64,000 nt of DNA, from contig JAAHFU020000005.1 of assembly GCA_010672825.2 (NCBI GenBank), positions 62,001 to 126,000 on the forward strand, in the 5' to 3' direction. Numbering within the stretch: the stretch's first letter is position 1; each line of letters opens with the position of its first letter. Both the position numbers and the translations under genes were made by a program. A model generated the notes under the pieces. It was not told the DNA's origin and made no database searches. It was given only the letters and a program-made list of their open reading frames with translations. This document shows, piece after piece, positions 37,149-45,300 of this stretch. This DNA is from Leptolyngbya sp. SIO1E4 (GTDB lineage Bacteria > Cyanobacteriota > Cyanobacteriia > Phormidesmidales > Phormidesmidaceae).

Positions 37149-37778
37149 ATGGTCACCCATTACAAAACCCCGCTTTCAGGCGCGGAAAATGAAACTGAAG
37201 CCCGCATCTTAAAAGCTGCCCAGCGTCTGTTTGCCCGACGCGGATATGGCGGTACAACAACCCGAGATTTGGCCCAGGCGGCAGAAGTCGCAGAGGGGAC
37301 ACTCTTTCGACATTTTGAGAGCAAAAAAGCCATCTTGGTGCGGGTGGCGACGGAAGGCTGGGTTGAAATCTTGACAGATTTACTCACGGAGTTGAGTGAA
37401 ATGGCTAGCTATAAGGCGATCGGTCAGGTCATGCGCCGCCGCATGGGAAATTTTTCCCATAATGCTGACCTGATGCGGGTTTGCTTTATGGAAGCTCAGT
37501 TTCATCCTGAATTGCGAGAGCAGGTGCAAGGGGAAGTGATCGCCAAAATGACCGATGTTGCTGAGGCGTTCTTTCAAACTGCGATGGATCGAGGCATCTA
37601 CCGTCCCATGAACCCACGGGTTGTGGCGCGCATCTTTTTAGGCATGTTTACCATCGCAGGCTTCAGTCAATCGACCCTGGGAGACGAAGCCGGATCGCCC
37701 GGAGCCATGCGAGATCTTGCCGAAGGCCTCACGGATATTTTCCTCAACGGCGTGTTAGTTGAGCGAGAGGAGCATTAA
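37149..37778 (+). CDS. TetR/AcrR family transcriptional regulator
   Basis: A 209-residue repressor type. The N-terminal helix-turn-helix reads ARILKAAQRLFARRGYGGTT and EVAEGTLFRHFESKKAILVRV, with the recognition helix containing the GTLFRHF signature. Residues 60-200 are the ligand-binding, dimerising helical domain with the segment MRRRMGNFSHNADLMRVCFM. The ligand is unknown. The next gene is co-directional 93 bp later, and a leftward pair (SGNH-like protein, P450) follows; it may control itself and these neighbours (inference). Confidence 0.9.
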   Translation: MVTHYKTPLSGAENETEARILKAAQRLFARRGYGGTTTRDLAQAAEVAEGTLFRHFESKKAILVRVATEGWVEILTDLLTELSEMASYKAIGQVMRRRMGNFSHNADLMRVCFMEAQFHPELREQVQGEVIAKMTDVAEAFFQTAMDRGIYRPMNPRVVARIFLGMFTIAGFSQSTLGDEAGSPGAMRDLAEGLTDIFLNGVLVEREEH

Positions 37779-37871
37779 ACCCAAGCAAGCAGGGATTCCC
37801 TCTGCCCTGATTCCCCCTATCTCCCCCTCCCCCCTCTACAATCAAATCAGCCCAGCGATTCGGAGAGGGGT

Positions 37872-38132
37872 ATGGCTGACTATTCACTGATGTATGAGGA
37901 GGATCATTTTGTCCTGCTCATTCCTGGAGAAGAAGAGGAAATTTTGACGGCAGAGGAACTGCTGGCACGGCTGACAACCCTGCTAGGCGATCGCCAAGAT
38001 AGCCTCCCCTATGATGTAGCCAAGTTTCCCACAGCGGCAGAGCAGGCTAAATATCTCATCAACACGGCCTGCGACTTTGAGCTACAGCCAGGTCGTACGA
38101 TGCAGTGGTACGCCATTCGCCTGGAAAAATAA
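37872..38132 (+). CDS. CRR7-like small protein
   Basis: An 86-residue soluble protein close in length and pattern to the cyanobacterial/plastid chlororespiratory reduction 7 family, which supports assembly or stability of the photosynthetic NDH-1 complex. Signature parts are MYEEDHFVLL at the start, ILTAEELLARLTTLL in the middle, and the C-terminal GRTMQWYAIRLEK. It is acidic. The ATG 37872 follows GGAGAGGGG. The assignment is by recall of the family and not by search. Its stop is 7 bp from the stop of the convergent SGNH-like gene. Confidence 0.68.
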   Translation: MADYSLMYEEDHFVLLIPGEEEEILTAEELLARLTTLLGDRQDSLPYDVAKFPTAAEQAKYLINTACDFELQPGRTMQWYAIRLEK

Positions 38133-38139
38133 ACATGGC

Positions 38140-39432
38140 TTACTCGTCTTCAGCCGCTTCTGTGGCCTCCTCCCCGTCTGGAGACAACACATCCCAGGGG
38201 ATGGTTGTATCTTCAGCCAGTTGGATAGCAATTTGAGCCGCCCCAATCTGGTTGAGGTGACTAGGGTCTGCAAAAAAGTGATTTTGCGTCGGCCACTGTT
38301 GCAGCAGATCAATCACCGTAAACTCTCCCAGGGTGGCTTCCCGTTGAAGATATTGCTGGAACTGTTGCTCGTAGCTGAGGCGAGTTTCGTCCAGGTAGTC
38401 GCTGCTGAGGGGCAGATTGACAAATATCAGGGGGATTTCGATTTCTCGGGCAAAGGCCGCGATCGCCCTCAAAGAAGAGGTTTGCACGCCTTCTAAATCA
38501 AAGGCTCCATAGGATGAATCGTAGCGTCCAGCGACGCGAGGAAACGTCTGGTAATACACCTCAGGGTCAAAAACATCCGCCACTGCTAAAAACCCATAAC
38601 CATTGATGGCCGTAATCGGGATGGGGTCAGCTTTAGCACTGTCCTCAGCAGCTTCGCCATCGACCCAGTCCATCGCAGGCAAATCCCCGGCTTCTAATGC
38701 CCCATAGCCAGGGGATTCCAAAATTGTGGCAAAGGTGCGATCGACCCGGGCGCTGTTAAATGAGCGCGACCCCCCTGCCCAAATAATCATGCGCGGCATT
38801 TGTTCAGGGGTGAGCAGTCGCCGCAAAATGAAGCTCACCACTTGAGCCGTGGCTCCATTCACCGCAAAGGTATAAACCCGCATCGCTTCTAGCCCCTGTT
38901 GGGATAAGCGCTGCTGCAAAATCTGGGGGTTGATGCCCTGCAGCGCCCGCGAGCTGCCAATCACCATCACATCCGGGGGGCCAAACGTCGCGATGTATGA
39001 CAAATAAATGCCCAGCTGCTCATCAAAAACCTTGCTGCCTAAGGTCGGGAATACAGCAGGCGCTCCTGTTTCTTCGGCCTGCTGCTGGGCAATCGTTTGA
39101 TTGGCTAAATATTCGCGAGCTTTACGTTGGGCAAACACTCGCTGCGGGCTGTCTGGAGGCACCGCCTGAAGGGCCTGAATAGCGGCGGCCCAGTCTGCCG
39201 CGACGGCGCTCCAGTCGTCAGAGGTGCTGGCAGATTGGGCTAACTCTGCAGCGGCCATTGCTGCCGCAAACGCCTCATCTAAGTGAGGAGCCTCCGTCAC
39301 GGTGGCAGGGGTATCTTCAGAGGCTGGCTGCTTTGCGGGCGGTGGCGTGGCTGCGTGTGTAAGCCCCTTGACGCTCCACCAGAGGACTAAACCCACAAGC
39401 GCCCAAGTCCAGTGACGATCCTGCTTTTTCAT
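38140..39432 (-). CDS. Exported SGNH-hydrolase-like (DUF1574-type) protein
   Basis: A 430-residue protein with an N-terminal membrane anchor or signal peptide (about 10-28, WALVGLVLWWSVKGLTHA) and an Ala/Thr/Pro-rich linker. The central and C-terminal part has SGNH-type blocks: VMVIGSSRALQGI (the GSSR segment carrying the potential nucleophile Ser), IIWAGGSRSF, then FFADPSHLNQIGA, whose Asp-x-x-His is the catalytic dyad. It resembles AlgX/AlgJ-like O-acetyltransferase-related SGNH proteins of exopolysaccharide modification. Substrate is unknown. It lies next to a P450 gene, both leftward, 66 bp apart. Confidence 0.75.
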   Translation of the reverse strand: MKKQDRHWTWALVGLVLWWSVKGLTHAATPPPAKQPASEDTPATVTEAPHLDEAFAAAMAAAELAQSASTSDDWSAVAADWAAAIQALQAVPPDSPQRVFAQRKAREYLANQTIAQQQAEETGAPAVFPTLGSKVFDEQLGIYLSYIATFGPPDVMVIGSSRALQGINPQILQQRLSQQGLEAMRVYTFAVNGATAQVVSFILRRLLTPEQMPRMIIWAGGSRSFNSARVDRTFATILESPGYGALEAGDLPAMDWVDGEAAEDSAKADPIPITAINGYGFLAVADVFDPEVYYQTFPRVAGRYDSSYGAFDLEGVQTSSLRAIAAFAREIEIPLIFVNLPLSSDYLDETRLSYEQQFQQYLQREATLGEFTVIDLLQQWPTQNHFFADPSHLNQIGAAQIAIQLAEDTTIPWDVLSPDGEEATEAAEDE

Positions 39433-39498
39433 GACCTCTACATTGATTTTCTGAAGCTGCCATCTCCAGTATCGGTCACACAGTCACAATCGTTGGAA

Positions 39499-40866
39499 TT
39501 AGACCAAAACAGGGCGTGTAATTGCGCGTTGCCCCTGAAACACCATCTCCACCCCACCTTTCATACCCAAGGTGATTCCCCGACGCTCGGGCTGCACGGG
39601 GCGATCGCTGGCAAGGGTTAAATCGTAGTGGGTTAAGAGGGTGCCCAACACAATTTTGAGTTCATACATTGCCAGGGCTGCCCCAACACAGCGACGAGCC
39701 CCCGCGCCAAACGGCATAAACTCAAATGCAGAGTACTGTCGTTCTAAAAAGCGTTCAGGACGAAACTCATGGGGCTGAGGATACAGATCCTCTCGCCGGT
39801 GTAAAAGATAAATGCACCCCACCAATCGGGCCTCTGGTGGAATCGAGTAGCCTTGCAGTTCGATCGCCTGGTGAGTTTGGCGGGCAAAGGTAAGCATGCC
39901 CACAGGATAAATTCGCAAGGTCTCATTGCACACCGCGTTGAGATAGGGCAGTTTGGTCAGGGCGATCGCATCCTCGCTGGCGTTCGCATCCTGAATTTCC
40001 TGCCGAACCTTGCCTCTAACGTCAGGATACTGGTGAGACCAGTACAGACTCCAGGCTAGGGCCGTCGCCGTTGTTTCATGGCCAGCGACCAGCAACGTCA
40101 TCAGTTCGTCCCGCAGTTCCTCGTCACTCAGGCCATGACCGGCTTCATCCCGCGTCAGCAGCAGTAAAGACAAAATATCGGCCCGGTCAGTATCCATCGA
40201 GGCTCGCCGTTCGCGGATTTCAGCGTACAGCAAGTCATCAATTTCTTGAGAAATCTCGGCTAACTTAGCCCCTGGGCTCCATTTCCCGACGTTTGTTTGC
40301 AAAATCGGAAAAAAGATCAAAATCGAAGCGATCGGACTACTGAGCATATCGAGCCGCTGGGCCAGCAAAGTTTCTAAGCGACGGCAGCGGTCTCCTTCAT
40401 GGAGACCAAACACCGCCTGCAAAATCACCCGCATGGTGATTTTTTGCATCAAATCCCGTGCCCGAAACCGCTGCCCAACACTCATTTCTGCCATCAGAGA
40501 CAGAGTGATATCGCGAATGAGATCGGCATAAACTTTCAACCGTTCCCCGTGGAAAGGCGGCATGATTAACTTGCGCCGCTGCCGATGCGTTTCGCCACTG
40601 AGCAAAGCGATCGAATGCTTGCCCAACAAGGAAATCAGGATTTTGTTCGTATCTCCAGGAGCGCTAATAGCCTCTCCCGTGTCCTGAGTCAGCATTTGCT
40701 TAAGGGCGTCAGGATGATGCACAAATATCCAGTCAAGCACGCCCCAGCGGGCAAAAAACAAGTCGCCACAGCGCTGGAAATTGGTTTCCATGTAGTCCAA
40801 CGGTCGGAAGATCCAGTTGGCAAGCTGCACGAAAGGAAGGGTCTTGGGTTGAGGAATAGTTCGCAT
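39499..40866 (-). CDS. Cytochrome P450, CYP110-like
   Basis: A 455-residue soluble heme monooxygenase. Oxygen-binding I-helix TLLVAGHETTATALAWSLYW, K-helix ETLRIYP (ExxR), and heme loop FGAGARRCVGAALAMYE with the Cys ligand of heme are all in place. The sequence resembles the CYP110 family of cyanobacteria, which oxidise fatty acids or terpenoids. There is no redox partner gene nearby, so cellular ferredoxin is probably used. Start ATG 40866. It precedes the SGNH-like gene on the same strand and could be co-transcribed. Confidence 0.92.
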   Translation of the reverse strand: MRTIPQPKTLPFVQLANWIFRPLDYMETNFQRCGDLFFARWGVLDWIFVHHPDALKQMLTQDTGEAISAPGDTNKILISLLGKHSIALLSGETHRQRRKLIMPPFHGERLKVYADLIRDITLSLMAEMSVGQRFRARDLMQKITMRVILQAVFGLHEGDRCRRLETLLAQRLDMLSSPIASILIFFPILQTNVGKWSPGAKLAEISQEIDDLLYAEIRERRASMDTDRADILSLLLLTRDEAGHGLSDEELRDELMTLLVAGHETTATALAWSLYWSHQYPDVRGKVRQEIQDANASEDAIALTKLPYLNAVCNETLRIYPVGMLTFARQTHQAIELQGYSIPPEARLVGCIYLLHRREDLYPQPHEFRPERFLERQYSAFEFMPFGAGARRCVGAALAMYELKIVLGTLLTHYDLTLASDRPVQPERRGITLGMKGGVEMVFQGQRAITRPVLV

Positions 40867-41023
40867 AACGAACGAAGAGCACTACTAGCGCTTAGCTTAA
40901 CAAGTCATAACCAGAGTGAGGGATTTAGTCCAGGTGGGGCATCCTGCGGCAGAGCCTCTATCCCGCGATGGAAACCCGGTTCCCCTCAACTTCCAGCTGT
41001 TGCTTTAGAAACAAGAACGGGTA

Positions 41024-41878
41024 TTAGTTTTGGGAGCCGAACGGGGTCTCTAAAAAAGTCGCGACCGCCTGATTCAGTGCCTCAGGTTCAACCAGGTGGG
41101 GCCAGTGATTCCCCGGGATGGGGGTCATTGTGAGCTGGGTTAAATATTGCCGATAAGGCTTAAGTTGAAAGTCAGTGCGATTCAGCCCTTGTTTGGGCAG
41201 CAGCACGCATGTCGGTGTGGCGATCGCCTCGGTTAACCCTGCCAATTGCAGCGTATCTTGAAAGACGCCATTGCGAGCCGCGATCGCAAACTTGCTGCCC
41301 CAGCCCCCTTCTAGTTTACGTTCCATCCCCGCTTTGAAAACCGCTTCCTGCAGGGCACTCCAGCCGCGATATTGCTTCAAGGTGCGGGCAACGGCCACCG
41401 CTGCCTCGTAACTCGGAAATGGCCCCATGACTTTCAAAAAGGGCAAGGTGCGATACAGCAGTGGTAGGGTGGGGCGAAATAGCCCCGGCAGTCGATTCAC
41501 AAAAAACGGATCGACCAGCACTAAACGGCGAATGCGCTGCGGCTGTTGCCGCGCCCACAGAAGGGCAATTTTTGCAGCCCAGGAATGGGCCACAACATCC
41601 ACCTGCTCTAAGGTGAGGTGCTGGGCCAGTGCTTCTAAATCGGCAGCCAGCATCCGAGAATCATAGTCTGTCTCAGGGGGTTTGCTGCTCTCCCCATGAC
41701 CGCGCAAATCGGGGGCAATGCAACGGTAGCGATCGCTCAAACTCTCTGCCAAGCTCTGCCACACCAACCCATGGTCTGCCAGCCCATGCAGCAGCAACAC
41801 GGGTTGACCCTGCCCCCAGTCTCGATAAGCCAGCTGCAGGTCGTTCGCCAGTGAAAGCATTTGGGGTGAGGGCGGCAT
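41024..41878 (-). CDS. Alpha/beta hydrolase
   Basis: A 284-residue alpha/beta-fold hydrolase. LLLHGLADHGLVWQSLA is the oxyanion-hole HG motif, APDLRGHGESSKP the following turn, and VVAHSWAAKIALLWA the nucleophile elbow with Ser (A-H-S-W-A in place of the more common GHSMG). GNHWPHLVEPEAL supplies the catalytic His. The cap region (about 125-210) is helical and variable. No substrate can be read. Leftward, with 158 bp to the P450 gene. Confidence 0.88.
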   Translation of the reverse strand: MPPSPQMLSLANDLQLAYRDWGQGQPVLLLHGLADHGLVWQSLAESLSDRYRCIAPDLRGHGESSKPPETDYDSRMLAADLEALAQHLTLEQVDVVAHSWAAKIALLWARQQPQRIRRLVLVDPFFVNRLPGLFRPTLPLLYRTLPFLKVMGPFPSYEAAVAVARTLKQYRGWSALQEAVFKAGMERKLEGGWGSKFAIAARNGVFQDTLQLAGLTEAIATPTCVLLPKQGLNRTDFQLKPYRQYLTQLTMTPIPGNHWPHLVEPEALNQAVATFLETPFGSQN

Positions 41879-41935
41879 AGGCAGTTCAGAGGCTCTAGGT
41901 AACGCAATGCCTATGCTAGAGCAAAGCGCTATCAG

Positions 41936-42178
41936 CTATACCGATTCAGCGATAATTTTGGCATTCAGCAGGGTGAAGATTCGATCCAGCTCTAGAATTC
42001 CAGTGAGTTCTACTGCTTCATCGGTGGTTAGGGTAGATTCTCGTTTTCTCTCATTTAATGTTTCCAATCGTGTTTGTAAGGCTTCACTGAATTTGAATAG
42101 GTAGAGTCCTTTAACGGTCTGCATCTGAATGCCGGCATCAATAAATGAGGATGGTTGAATCATGAGTTGTGCATTCAT
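41936..42178 (-). CDS. Small hypothetical protein
   Basis: An 80-residue protein without recognised family. It has the segment QTVKGLYLFKFSEALQTRLE and a Leu/Glu-rich helical second half (TLTTDEAVELTGILELDRIFTLLNAKI). The frame begins with TTG 42196, but ATG 42178 with AGG 8 bp upstream is better. It is divergent from the NACHT gene, so the 183 bp between them holds both promoters. Confidence 0.55.
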   Translation of the reverse strand: MNAQLMIQPSSFIDAGIQMQTVKGLYLFKFSEALQTRLETLNERKRESTLTTDEAVELTGILELDRIFTLLNAKIIAESV

Positions 42179-42361
42179 CGCTGACCTCGCAATCAATGAT
42201 CAGTTGGGGTTTGTCTTAAGCCTCTTCGTATTTTCTAGTGTGGACACTTGGTGGAAAAAAGGATAACCGGCTGCGCTATCACCCATTGCATACCGACCCA
42301 CTGGTTCTAAAACACAGCGATATAGTTGTAGCAACTCACTACACTCACCGTCCTGAAAGTC

Positions 42362-45300
42362 ATGGTGTTAGACATTCTTGCTGCGATCGGTTTGAAGGAA
42401 ACGGGCGGTTACGTTGCCAAAGAAGTCTTACTGCCGCTCCTGCAAGGCAGTCTGGAAGACTACACCCAGGACTTTTTCAAGGGCTGTGTGACGGATGTGG
42501 TGGGGTTGGCGAGCCAAGCGCCTGTGCAAAAGGCGATGGGTGAGGCGCTGAAAACGTTTGTTGAGCTAGTGGAGGAAGAGCTGAAATTTCAGGGCTGCAC
42601 CGGGGCAGAGATTCGTGATTTTTATGAAGTGCCGCTGCGCCAGTTGATGAAAGACGCCGATGTGAAGGCGACCTTGGGACGAGCGTTTGAACCAGATTGC
42701 CGCAGTATTGAGGCCGAGGTGCTGACGCTGCAGTGGCAAGCATTGGACTTGCGAACCCTGCCCGACGAGTTTGACTGGTCGCAAATCGGCAAACAGTATG
42801 TGCGGGCCGTGAAAGGCATTTTGCGGGGGTCTGCTGAACTACGAGACTTGCTGAAGCTGCACAACCAGGAAGCCATGCGCCAGGGCATTGAGGAACTGGT
42901 AGGCATTCCCCCTGATTTTGATTTGCGCAAGTATCAGGAAACCTTGCGGGAGCAGTACGGCAATCTGAAGCTGGAATCACTGGACACCACAGGTTATGCC
43001 TACAACGACTTGAAGCTGTGGCGCATGTTCATTCCTCAAGATGTGCGGACGTGCCAGGAATTTAACCCCAAGGTGTACGAAATCCCCAAGGAGAAGCTAA
43101 AGGAGCTGCAGCAGCGGGGGGAACTGGATGCGGAAGCCCTGGAAGCAGCACAGATTGAAGCCTACCGCAAGACCTATGTGGAGCAGCCGATCCAAACTGT
43201 GCTGGAGGTGATTGGCCGCACTGCGGGGAGGGGGCAGCGCAGTCGTCCGGTGGCGGACTATGCCGTGGTACTGGGAGATCCAGGATCGGGGAAGTCGACG
43301 CTGCTGCAGTATGTGGCGTTGCAGTGGGCCGAACAGCCCATCCGCGATCTGAAGGAACTGGCCCAGCGACCGCTGCCGCTGCTGATTGAATTGCGTAAGT
43401 ATGCCCGCGATCGCCATGACCAAAAATGCAGCAGCATGGTGGCCTATTTGCACCAGGGGGATATTGCCTGTCGGCTGAATCAGCAACGACTCCATGAGGT
43501 GCTGACGGCAGGGAATGCCATTGCCTTGTTTGATGGCATTGATGAGGTGTTTGACCCGAAACTGCGGGAAGTGGTGGTAACGGATATTCACCGCTTTACC
43601 AACAATTACCCCCAGGTGCAGACGGTGGTGACGTCGCGGTGGCTGGGGTACAAGGCCCAAACCTTGCGGGATGCGGGATTTCAGCACTACATGCTGCAAG
43701 ACCTGACGGATGAGCAGATTACAGACTTTATTGAGCGGTGGCACGACCAGACGTTTCTGGAAGGGGCAGACAAGGTACGTAAGCGGGGGCGGCTACACAA
43801 GGCGATTCGCGAGTCGAAGGCGATTCGGGAGTTGGCGGGGAATCCACTGCTGCTGACGATGATGGCGATTTTGAACCGCAATCAAGAGCTACCGAGGGAT
43901 CGACCGGAGCTGTATAGCCAGGCCTCGCGGGTGTTGTTGCACCAGTGGGACGTGGAGAGGAATTTGGTTGAGCAGCGGTTAGATCCGGTGACGATTGACT
44001 ATCGGGACAAACAGGCGATGCTGCGCCAGGTGGCGTTTCACATGCAGTCGGGCGAGGCGGGACTGGCCGGAAACATCATCAGCGCCCAAGACCTGGAAAG
44101 CATTTTGACGGACTATTTGAAATCCATTGATGTGGAGCAGCCGCGAGATGTAGCCCGGCGGATGATTCGTCAACTGCGGGAACGGAATTTTATCTTGTGT
44201 TACCTCGGGGCGGAAAATTACGCATTTGTGCATCGCACATTTTTAGAGTTTTTTGCGGCGTGGGCCTTTGTTTGGGAGTTTAAGGAAACTCAGACAATTC
44301 AGTTTGAAGAATTACGAGATCAGACATTTGGGGCTCACTGGCAGGAAGAAAGTTGGCAGGAGGTGCTGCGGCTGATTGCGGGAATGATTGAGGCCAAATT
44401 TGTAGGCAATCTGATCACGTTTTTGCTCGACCAGAAGGTTGACAAAGAAAAGTTTGCCGATGGAAATAACAATCTTGAACGTGAGGGACTCAGCAATTTA
44501 CTCTTAGCTGCGAACTGCCTGTCAGAAGTTCGCAATCGCAAAGAGCTTTCCCCCATAGCAAATCAACTTTTTCAAGCACTGAAGGCTGAAGCCGAAGATC
44601 AATATCCCTACACCTTAGACCAGGGTGCTTCGGAAGCCCTGATTGGGGTTATTGTCGGTGCTTGGCGAGAGCACATTGATTTACTGCCTCTCCTTAAGAG
44701 CTGGATTAATGTTGATCCCAGTTCTTACATTCCAGAGTCATCTGTGGCTGCGATCGCCCAAAACTGGGTTACTTCATTTGACACTTTACCTTGGCTCAAG
44801 ACGCGGGCCCAAGAAGACGAGGATAAAGATGTTCGGATGGCGGCGGTGCAGGCGTTAGCCAAAGGGTGGAAAACCGACCCCGATACCTTGCCCATCCTCA
44901 AGACGCGGGTCCAAGAAGACGAGGATAACTTTGTTCGGATGGTGGCCGTGCAGGAGTTAGCCAAAGGGTGGAAAACCGACCCCGATACCTTGCCCATCCT
45001 CAAGACGTGGGTCCAAGAAGACGAGGATAACTTTGTTCGGATGGTGGCCGTGCAGGAGTTAGCCAAAGGGTGGAAAACCGACCCTGATACCTTGCCCTGG
45101 CTCAAGACGCGGGCCCAAGAAGACGAGGATAACTTTGTTCGGAGGGCGGCGGTGCAGGAGTTAGCCAAAGGGTGGAAAACCGACCCCGATACCTTGCCCT
45201 GGCTCAAGACGCGGGCCCAAGAAGACGAGGATAACGTTGTTCGGATGGCGGCGGTGCAGGAGTTAGCCAAAGGGTGGAAAACCGACCCCGATACCTTGCC

